From NCBI RefSeq assembly GCF_049587675.1, contig NZ_JBAVEJ010000004.1:1-5771 (forward strand): a stretch of 5,771 bases of DNA. Direction: 5' to 3'. Below the pieces are notes generated by a model. It was not told the DNA's origin and did no database searches. It saw only the letters and a program-made list of their open reading frames with translations. A program made the translations under genes and the position numbers. This DNA comes from Sulfuricaulis sp049587675. GTDB taxonomy: Bacteria; Pseudomonadota; Gammaproteobacteria; Acidiferrobacterales; Sulfurifustaceae. Every line of letters starts with the position of its first letter. The stretch's first letter is position 1. This document shows positions 1 through 5,771 of the stretch, one piece after another.

Positions 1-785
<785 letters not shown>

Positions 786-829
786 ATGTTACGGTGAGCA
801 ATCGCATTTAAACGACGCAACGCGCCATC

Positions 830-835
830 AAGGAG
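830..835 (+). promoter_or_regulatory. Ribosome binding site of pgm
   Basis: The sequence AAGGAG lies 8 bases before the ATG at 844. It decides the pgm start: the open frame extends much further upstream, to 631 inside glgX, but none of that extension resembles phosphoglucomutase. Confidence 0.85.
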
Positions 836-843
836 CACACTCG

Positions 844-2487
844 ATGTCCATCCATCCGCTCGCCGGCCAGCACGCGCCACCCGCGATGCTCGTGAACATT
901 CCTCGCCTCATCACCGCCTACTTCAGCGAGCGCCCCGACGCCTCCGACCCGGCGCAGCGCGTGACGTTCGGCACATCGGGCCATCGCGGTTCCGCGCTCA
1001 ATAGATCGTTCAACGAGGCGCACATCTTCGCGGTGACCCAGGCGATCTGCGACTATCGCAAGAAGCAGGACATCAACGGCCCGCTCTTTCTCGGCATGGA
1101 CACGCACGCGCTTTCGGAGCCGGCGTTCGTCACGGCGCTCGAGGTACTGGCGGGCAACGGCGTCGAGACAATGATCGCGCACGATGGCGGCTACACGCCG
1201 ACGCCCGCGGTGTCGCACGCCATCCTCGCCTACAACCGCGGTCGCGCGACCGGCTTTGCCGACGGCGTCGTCATCACGCCTTCGCACAATCCTCCGGAGG
1301 ATGGAGGGATCAAGTACAACCCGCCGCACGGCGGGCCGTCGGAAACCGCGGTCTCGGCCGAGATCGAGAAGACCGCGAACCGCCTGCTCGCTCAGGCCCC
1401 GAAAGACATCAAGCGCCTGCCCATCGCGCACGCGCGGCGGGCGGCGACAACGCACTCTCACGACTATGTCAGCGCCTACACCGCCGATCTCGCATACGTG
1501 CTCGACATGGACGCAATCCGCGACGCGCGCCTGCGCGTCGGCGCCGATCCCTTGGGCGGGGCGGGCGTGGCGTATTGGACTCCAATCGCCGAGCGCTACG
1601 GCCTCGACATCGAGGTCGTCAACGCGAACGTCGATCCGACGTTTCGCTTCATGCCTCTCGATTGGGACGGGCGCATTCGCATGGACTGCTCGTCACCCTA
1701 CGCAATGGCCGGCCTGATCGCGCTCGCCAAACGCTTCGACATCGCGTTCGGCAACGACACCGACCACGACCGCCACGGCATCGTCGCACCCTCGTCCGGC
1801 CTGCTCAACCCGAACCACTACTTGGCCGTGGCGATCGACTACTTGTGCACCCACCGTCCCGGCTGGCCCGTGGCCGCCGCGATCGGCAAGACCGTGGTCA
1901 GCTCGAGCCTGATCGATCGCGTGGTGGCCGCCCGCGGGCGCCGACTCGTGGAAGTGCCCGTCGGTTTCAAATGGTTCGTTCACGGCCTGCACGCGGGCAA
2001 CCTCGCCTTCGCCGGCGAAGAGAGCGCCGGCGCTTCGTTCTTGCGAAAGGACGGCACCGTTTGGACAACGGATAAAGACGGATTGCTCCTCGGTCTGCTC
2101 GCCGCCGAGATGCGCGCCACCACTGGGCGCGACCCCGGCGAGCTGTATCAGGCGATCGTGCGCGAGCACGGCGCGCCGTTATACGAACGCACGGACGCGC
2201 CGGCCGATCGGGAACAAAAGGCGCGCCTGGCGAAGCTCACCCCCACCGACGTGCGCACCTCGACGCTCGCCGGCGAGCGCATCGAAGCCGTCCTCACGAA
2301 TGCGCCGGGGGACGGCAACGCGATCGGCGGCGTCAAGGTGATCACCCCGAACGGCTGGTTTGCCGCGCGTCCGTCGGGAACCGAAGCGGTGTACAAGCTG
2401 TATGCCGAGAGCTTTCTCGGGCCCGAGCACCTGAAGCGCATCCAGGCGGAGGCTCAAACGCTCGTGGACGTCGCGCTGGAGGCTTGA
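844..2487 (+). CDS. pgm: Phosphoglucomutase (alpha-D-glucose type)
   Basis: The cytoplasmic enzyme interconverts glucose-1-phosphate and glucose-6-phosphate through a phosphoserine intermediate. It links glycogen and nucleotide-sugar metabolism to glycolysis. The product is 547 residues, against about 546 for E. coli Pgm, so it is full length. All four active-site loops of the phosphohexomutase family are visible: FGTSGHRG at residues 42-49; the phosphoserine loop TPSHNPP with Ser147; the Mg-binding loop DTDHDRHG with Asp305, Asp307 and Asp309; and the sugar-binding loop GEESAGASF at 391-399. The phosphate-binding loop RPSGTE is at 509-514 near the C-terminus. The start at 844 fits the family length and has a good Shine-Dalgarno site. 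The gene follows glgX closely on the same strand, which fits use of glucose-1-phosphate made by glycogen phosphorolysis. No disruption is visible. The glucose-type SHNPP loop and the overall similarity to E. coli Pgm argue against a phosphomannomutase or phosphoglucosamine mutase. Confidence 0.97.
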   Translation: MSIHPLAGQHAPPAMLVNIPRLITAYFSERPDASDPAQRVTFGTSGHRGSALNRSFNEAHIFAVTQAICDYRKKQDINGPLFLGMDTHALSEPAFVTALEVLAGNGVETMIAHDGGYTPTPAVSHAILAYNRGRATGFADGVVITPSHNPPEDGGIKYNPPHGGPSETAVSAEIEKTANRLLAQAPKDIKRLPIAHARRAATTHSHDYVSAYTADLAYVLDMDAIRDARLRVGADPLGGAGVAYWTPIAERYGLDIEVVNANVDPTFRFMPLDWDGRIRMDCSSPYAMAGLIALAKRFDIAFGNDTDHDRHGIVAPSSGLLNPNHYLAVAIDYLCTHRPGWPVAAAIGKTVVSSSLIDRVVAARGRRLVEVPVGFKWFVHGLHAGNLAFAGEESAGASFLRKDGTVWTTDKDGLLLGLLAAEMRATTGRDPGELYQAIVREHGAPLYERTDAPADREQKARLAKLTPTDVRTSTLAGERIEAVLTNAPGDGNAIGGVKVITPNGWFAARPSGTEAVYKLYAESFLGPEHLKRIQAEAQTLVDVALEA

Positions 2488-2516
2488 TTTTATTGCCGTG
2501 AACCGCCAAGCCGCCA
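2477..2516. repeat. Imperfect inverted repeat at the pgm 3' end
   Basis: Arms 2477-2486 and 2507-2516 pair over ten positions with one A-G mismatch (TGGAGGCTTG with CAAGCCGCCA), around a 20-base loop. The left arm contains the last pgm codons and part of the stop. No run of T follows on either strand, so it is not a standard intrinsic terminator. It could be a 3'-end stabilising structure for either convergent transcript, or chance in GC-rich DNA. Confidence 0.3.
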
Positions 2517-2602
2517 CAGGATACGTGCGCGAATGCCTACTATTGGATTTTTGAAAGTCGAGCGGTTGGGAAAGGCTTTGACCACGTCCGGATTCAGGTC
2601 CT

Positions 2603-4237
2603 TTATCGTTTCCGTGCACGATAGCGCCGGATCAGCGCATTGGTGGAGCTGTCGTGCGCGAGCGCGGGTTCGGCGCGGCTGTCGAGCTCCGGAAGGATGC
2701 GTTGCGCGAGCGCCTTGCCGAGCTCCACGCCCCATTGATCGAAGGGGTTGATGTTCCAGATCGAACCGGCGGTGAAAACGTTGTGCTCGTAAACCGCGAC
2801 GAGCTTGCCGAGCGCGGCCGGCGTGAGCCGGTCGAGAAGCAACAGGTTCGAAGGGCGGTTGCCCTCGAAAACGCGGTGCGGCACGAGCCAGTCGGGCGTC
2901 TGCTCCGCACGCACCTCCTCTTCGGACTTTCCGAACGCGAGCGCTGCGGCCTGCGCGAAAACGTTGGCCAGCAGGATGTCGTGATGGTTGCCGACTGGAT
3001 TCAACGGCTGCGCGAAAGCGATGAAGTCGCACGGAACGAGTTGCGTGCCTTGGTGAATCATCTGATAAAACGAGTGCTGGCCGTTGGTGCCCGGCTCGCC
3101 CCAATAGATCGGTCCGGTCGCGTAATCGACCGTCCGGCCGTCGCGCGTGACGTGCTTGCCATTGCTCTCCATGGCGAGCTGCTGCAAGTAGGCCGGGAAG
3201 CGTTTGAGATATTGCTCGTAGGGCAGTACCGCGACCGTCTGCGCGTCGAAGAAATTCGTGTACCAGACCGTGAGCAGCCCCAGGAGCGCCGGCAGGTTGC
3301 GCTCGAGCGGCGCCGTGCGGAAGTGCTCGTCGATCGCGTGGAAACCGTCCAGCATCGCGCGGAAATGCTCGGGGCCAATCGCGATCATCGTCGAGAGACC
3401 GATGGCGGAATCCATCGAGTAGCGTCCGCCGACCCAGTCCCAGAAGCCGAACATGTTCGCGGTGTCGATGCCGAACTTCGCGACTTCCTGCGCATTTGTC
3501 GAGACGGCGACGAAATGGCGCGCGATCGCCGACGCGTCGCCGCCTAACCGCGCGAGCAGCCATTCCCTGGCGGTGCGGGCATTGGTCATCGTCTCGAGCG
3601 TGGTGAACGTCTTGGACGAAACGATGAAGAGCGTCTCCGCGGCATCGAGGTCGCGCACGACCTCGACGAAATCCGTGTCATCGACGTTCGAGACGAAGCG
3701 GAACGTCATGGAGCGGTCGCTGTACGCCTTGAGCGCCTCGTAAGCCATGACCGGACCGAGGTCCGATCCGCCAATGCCGATATTAACGACGTTGCGGATG
3801 TGTCGGCCGGTCGCTCCCCTCCACTCACCCGCGCGAACTCGGTTGCTGAGATCGGCCATGCGGTCAAGCACCGCGTGCACGTCGGGCACCACATTCCGCC
3901 CTTGATGAAAGATGGCTGTTCCACGCGGCGCACGCAGCGCCGCATGCAGGACGGCGCGTCGTTCCGAGACGTTGATCTCGTCGCCACGAAACATGGCGTC
4001 AATCCGCGCGGGAAGCCGTGCCTCCCCGGCGAGCCGCACCAGCAGCGCGAGTGTTTGATCGGTGACGAGGTTCTTCGAGTAATCGAGGTAGATGCCCGCC
4101 GCCTCGAGGACCATGCGCTTGCCGCGCTGCGGATCGTCGCGGAACAGGCCGCGCAGGTGCCATCCGCGCACCTCGCGCGCGTGCGCGTCGAGCGCCGTCC
4201 ATGCGGGTAGGTCGCGCAAAGTAGTCGTCTCGGTCAT
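2603..4237 (-). CDS. pgi: Glucose-6-phosphate isomerase
   Basis: The cytoplasmic enzyme interconverts glucose-6-phosphate and fructose-6-phosphate in glycolysis and gluconeogenesis. The product is 544 residues, close to the 549 of E. coli Pgi, with two SIS-type sugar isomerase domains. Visible family blocks are NIGIGGSDLGP (152-162), the phosphate-binding SSKTFTT loop (207-213), the signature DWVGGRYSMDSAIGL (267-281), and the C-terminal signature GSIWNINPFDQWGVELGK (491-508). The three classical catalytic residues are in place: Glu357 in MESNGK, His388 in GTNGQHSF and Lys508 in ELGK. The ATG at 4235-4237 is preceded by a strong GGAGG site, and the N-terminus (LPAWTAL) matches the usual family start. 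The gene converges on pgm across 115 bases, and its upstream side faces the spacer before gnd, so it probably has its own promoter there. No damage is visible. Confidence 0.97.
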   Translation of the reverse strand: MTETTTLRDLPAWTALDAHAREVRGWHLRGLFRDDPQRGKRMVLEAAGIYLDYSKNLVTDQTLALLVRLAGEARLPARIDAMFRGDEINVSERRAVLHAALRAPRGTAIFHQGRNVVPDVHAVLDRMADLSNRVRAGEWRGATGRHIRNVVNIGIGGSDLGPVMAYEALKAYSDRSMTFRFVSNVDDTDFVEVVRDLDAAETLFIVSSKTFTTLETMTNARTAREWLLARLGGDASAIARHFVAVSTNAQEVAKFGIDTANMFGFWDWVGGRYSMDSAIGLSTMIAIGPEHFRAMLDGFHAIDEHFRTAPLERNLPALLGLLTVWYTNFFDAQTVAVLPYEQYLKRFPAYLQQLAMESNGKHVTRDGRTVDYATGPIYWGEPGTNGQHSFYQMIHQGTQLVPCDFIAFAQPLNPVGNHHDILLANVFAQAAALAFGKSEEEVRAEQTPDWLVPHRVFEGNRPSNLLLLDRLTPAALGKLVAVYEHNVFTAGSIWNINPFDQWGVELGKALAQRILPELDSRAEPALAHDSSTNALIRRYRARKR

Positions 4238-4244
4238 GACGTTT

Positions 4245-4249
4245 CCTCC
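4245..4249 (-). promoter_or_regulatory. Ribosome binding site of pgi
   Basis: On the minus strand GGAGG lies 7 bases before the ATG, within CGGAGGAAACGTCATG. The site sits in the loop and 3' arm of a small possible hairpin, TTCC-GGA-GGAA (4243-4253), which is weak. It supports the chosen pgi start. Confidence 0.85.
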
Positions 4250-4374
4250 GGAAGATGCGCGCTCGCCCGGCGCGCGCCTTGGCTCTCGGCGGCACGCTTG
4301 GTGTCGATCTGCCTCATCAGCGCGTGTGCTCCAGTTAATCCGAGAGCAACCTTGCGCTAGGCGCGCAGGAAAGT

Positions 4375-4396
4375 AGTTCGGAAATGGTTTCGAACT
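4375..4396. promoter_or_regulatory. Candidate operator-like dyad upstream of pgi
   Basis: The arms AGTTCG (4375-4380) and CGAACT (4391-4396) are perfect reverse complements separated by 10 bases. Inside them GAAA and TTTC are also near-symmetric, so the arms extend to about nine pairs if one G-T pair is allowed. No T-run follows on either strand, so it does not look like a terminator. It lies about 138 bases upstream of the pgi start, which would suit a regulator binding site. That function is inferred from position and symmetry alone. Confidence 0.3.
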
Positions 4397-5011
4397 CGTC
4401 CGGATTCGGGATTGTTATCGGTCTGGCACGGGTATCCAGCGGTTGTGGCGACGCCGTGAGACTGCGCTAGTCTGCTGGCAAACATGCGCAGCGGTGCCTT
4501 CCTTGAGCTGTGCGGACTTGCGTGTATTCCTTGAATTCCCTGCGAATCGCGCTTTGATTACACGCCACCTGGAGCGCCGCAGTCAGCGTATCGCCCGCCT
4601 GCGGCGTTGCGCGCCCACCCAATCCGCCGCGAGCGCGAATGCGTCGGCCCCCTCAACGGGGCGTTTCCACCGTGCTCCAGCACATGCCGGGCTTGGTTCT
4701 GCCCGCCTGGGCGTCGCGCGCGATTGTCCACAGCGCCGGCGCAGGCGCTTCCACGCGGTCCCGATTTGGACTCGACATATTCTGGCGGTCGGTCGCCAAC
4801 TCGGATAGGGACAACCTGACCACCTGCATCCCGCTGTTCTTCATTCGCGACCTGATTAGACCAAAGGCCAACCTTTTGCTGACCACTTGTCTTTGGAGCG
4901 CGAGTACGCTGCGCCCTGCACCGTTTGGTCGAGCGCAACGCGCTCAACGCCGAATCCAATTACGAGAGCCGACGGATTGGAGGTGCACAACGGTTGTCGG
5001 CATTACCTTTT

Positions 5012-5029
5012 TCGGGGCATCGGCCCCGA
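5012..5029 (+). other. Tight GC hairpin in the leader ahead of the short ORF and gnd
   Basis: The sequence TCGGGGC-ATCG-GGCCCCGA-type fold gives seven perfect pairs (5012-5018 with 5023-5029) around a four-base loop ATCG at 5019-5022. A run of five T precedes it on the plus strand (5008-5012), and CCTTAAT follows it, so it lacks the downstream U-tract of an intrinsic terminator in either direction. It ends 8 bases before the Shine-Dalgarno sequence at 5038. A translational or transcript-stability role is possible but unproven. Confidence 0.4.
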
Positions 5030-5037
5030 CCTTAATC

Positions 5038-5043
5038 GGAGGG
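5038..5043 (+). promoter_or_regulatory. Ribosome binding site ahead of the short ORF at 5051
   Basis: GGAGGG lies 7 bases before the ATG at 5051. An in-frame TAA at 5033-5035 closes the frame just upstream, so if this ORF is translated it must start at or after 5051. Confidence 0.5.
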
Positions 5044-5050
5044 AAACAAC

Positions 5051-5299
5051 ATGAGGCTGATGGGCGAGGACAAATACCGCGTCTGGCGGATATACATGGG
5101 CGGTTCCGCGGATGCTTTCGATCGCGGCTGGCTTTCTGTCCTCCAGATCCTGGGCAGCAAGCCGCTGGAAAACGGCGCGATGCCTTCCCTGAGAGGCGCG
5201 CGCAGGAATGGCGCTGGCGAAGTTCATTCCTTCGCCGATAGGGACCCGTCGCATGAAACCGTTCCTGGCAAGGAGGATACGTCATGCAGCTCGGCATGA
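5051..5299 (+). pseudogene. Short ORF with a cyclopropane-fatty-acyl-phospholipid synthase-like C-terminal tail; probable remnant
   Basis: The 82-residue product begins with a segment, about residues 6-45 (EDKYRVWRIYMGGSADAFDR, then GWLSVLQILGSKP), that resembles the extreme C-terminus of CFA synthase/SAM-dependent methyltransferases. In that family a Y-x-x-W-x-x-Y-(M/L)-x-G-x-x-x-A-F helix precedes a final Q-(I/V)-L/F strand. The SAM-binding Rossmann core and the catalytic part, some 250-350 residues in normal members, are absent, and an in-frame TAA sits 16 bases upstream. From about residue 46 (SLRGARRNGAGE onward) the sequence no longer resembles the family, suggesting a lost ending or a frameshift. 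Third codon positions in the first half are mostly G or C, as in coding DNA. The ORF has a usable ribosome binding site and overlaps the gnd start by 16 bases. It may therefore be either a degraded gene tail or a translated leader peptide coupled to gnd. The family call is from memory of sequence patterns. Confidence 0.5.
5270..5276 (+). promoter_or_regulatory. Ribosome binding site of gnd
   Basis: AAGGAGG, a near-perfect Shine-Dalgarno sequence, lies 7 bases before the ATG at 5284. It selects this start over the out-of-frame ATG at 5253. It lies within the overlapping short ORF. Confidence 0.9.
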
Positions 5300-5771
5300 T
5301 CGGATTGGGAAGAATGGGCGCCAACATGGCGTGGCGCCTGATGGCCGGCGGACACGATTGTGTCGTGTTCGACCGGGATCCCGGTAACGTCGCGCGCCTG
5401 GCCGCCGAAGGCGCCGTCGGCTGCGGATCGCTCCCGGAATTCATCGGTAAACTCGCCAAGCCGCGTGTCGCCTGGATCATGGTGCCGGCCGGCGAGATCA
5501 CGGAACAAACCGTCGAGGCGCTGGGAGAGATCATGGAATCCGGTGACATCATCGTCGACGGCGGCAATACTTATTACAAGGACGACGTCCGCCGCACCCG
5601 GGCGCTTGCCAGCCGGGGCATCCACTATGTGGACGTCGGCACCAGCGGCGGGGTCTGGGGACGCGAACGCGGCTACTGCCTCATGATCGGTGGCGAGCGG
5701 GACGTGGCTGCCTGCCTCGATCCGATCTTCCAAACCCTGGCGCCGGGCCGCGCCGCCGCGCCTCCCACGCC
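5284..5771 (+). CDS. gnd: 6-phosphogluconate dehydrogenase (decarboxylating), short form, N-terminal part
   Basis: The enzyme oxidatively decarboxylates 6-phosphogluconate to ribulose-5-phosphate and CO2, reducing NAD(P)+, in the oxidative pentose phosphate pathway. The window holds 162 complete codons and the gene runs off the right edge. Residues 1-15 read MQLGMIGLGRMGANM, a Rossmann dinucleotide-binding turn with GLGRMG at 7-12. DGGN at 92-95 and the substrate-binding DVGTSGGVWG at 117-126 (Ser121-Gly122-Gly123) identify 6-phosphogluconate dehydrogenase rather than other beta-hydroxyacid dehydrogenases. The GTSGGVWG/GYCLMIGG form is typical of the short bacterial class of about 300-340 residues (YqeC/GndA-like), not the 470-residue E. 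coli Gnd. At the end of the second beta strand it has Phe30-Asp31-Arg32 instead of the Asn-Arg-Thr of NADP-dependent enzymes, which suggests NAD+ preference. The last visible residues (RAAAPPT) are low-complexity and cannot be judged at the edge. Confidence 0.95.
   Translation, partial: MQLGMIGLGRMGANMAWRLMAGGHDCVVFDRDPGNVARLAAEGAVGCGSLPEFIGKLAKPRVAWIMVPAGEITEQTVEALGEIMESGDIIVDGGNTYYKDDVRRTRALASRGIHYVDVGTSGGVWGRERGYCLMIGGERDVAACLDPIFQTLAPGRAAAPPT

Larger units (their letters stand above)
4238..5050. other. Long spacer between divergent pgi and the short ORF ahead of gnd; no recognised gene
   Basis: These roughly 810 bases hold no ORF whose translation I recognise. Several overlapping ORFs of 70-200 codons exist on both strands, but their products are Arg/Pro/Ser-rich, share no family motif and lack convincing ribosome binding sites. 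The part from about 4380 to 5000 looks less GC-rich than the flanking genes. Because pgi leaves to the left and gnd to the right, the spacer must contain at least the pgi promoter and probably one for the gnd side. I could not pick out a clear sigma-70 promoter. It also contains the dyad at 4375-4396 and the hairpin at 5012-5029. It may include decayed coding sequence. Confidence 0.6.

Noticed and set aside
808..1461. 217-codon minus-strand ORF opposite pgm
   Set aside because: An Arg/Val-rich shadow of pgm with no recognisable domain.
2654..3547. 297-codon plus-strand ORF antisense to pgi
   Set aside because: The product is charged and Arg/Glu/Val-rich with no motif, and lies entirely opposite the well-supported pgi. 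This is a GC-rich shadow frame.
2490..3563. 357-codon minus-strand ORF overlapping pgi
   Set aside because: It is a frame-shifted reading of pgi itself; the Arg/Pro/Ala-rich translation and the intact pgi frame show it is not coding.
2585..4407. An 11-base direct repeat CGTCCGGATTC at 2585-2595 and 4397-4407 flanking pgi
   Set aside because: A few 11-base matches are expected by chance in a window this size, and no extension or third copy was seen.
4531..4558. Possible sigma-70 promoter: TTGAAT, 16-base spacer, TTTGAT
   Set aside because: Each box matches only 4 of 6 consensus bases and the spacer is short; it lies some 500 bases before the next plus-strand ORF.
4558..4959. 133-codon minus-strand ORF in the spacer, considered as a regulator or transposase remnant
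   Set aside because: No helix-turn-helix, DDE or other motif could be recognised; composition is typical of non-coding GC-rich DNA.
4639..5241. 200-codon plus-strand ORF in the spacer
   Set aside because: No family resemblance and no ribosome binding site seen; its second half is an out-of-frame reading of the methyltransferase-like segment, which reads sensibly only in the frame starting at 5051.

Overview
The window is GC-rich bacterial chromosome. The proteins resemble those of proteobacteria, and a betaproteobacterium (Burkholderia/Paraburkholderia-like) is my best guess. That guess rests on remembered protein similarity and base composition only. I see no phage, insertion-sequence, CRISPR, tRNA or rRNA signal.

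Layout, left to right. (1) The 3' part of a glycogen debranching enzyme gene (glgX), plus strand, enters from the left edge and ends at 785. (2) A complete phosphoglucomutase gene (pgm, 547 aa) lies at 844-2487 on the same strand, 58 bases later and with its own strong ribosome binding site. (3) A complete glucose-6-phosphate isomerase gene (pgi, 544 aa) lies at 2603-4237 on the minus strand, convergent with pgm across 115 bases. (4) About 0.8 kb (4238-5050) has no recognisable gene. It carries a dyad at 4375-4396 and a tight GC hairpin at 5012-5029. (5) A short plus-strand ORF at 5051-5299 has a first half that looks like the extreme C-terminus of a cyclopropane-fatty-acyl-phospholipid synthase-like methyltransferase. 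It has no methyltransferase core and is probably a gene remnant. (6) The 5' part of a short-form 6-phosphogluconate dehydrogenase gene (gnd) runs from 5284 off the right edge.

The genes form a glucose-phosphate node. GlgX trims branched glucan, and the resulting linear chains can be phosphorolysed to glucose-1-phosphate. Pgm interconverts glucose-1-phosphate and glucose-6-phosphate, Pgi links glucose-6-phosphate to fructose-6-phosphate, and Gnd takes 6-phosphogluconate to ribulose-5-phosphate. The window therefore joins glycogen turnover, glycolysis/gluconeogenesis and the oxidative pentose phosphate route.

I did not find a new biological system here. The points most worth a second look are the orphan methyltransferase tail that overlaps the gnd start, the likely NAD-type cofactor site of Gnd, and the unexplained spacer between the divergent pgi and gnd genes.
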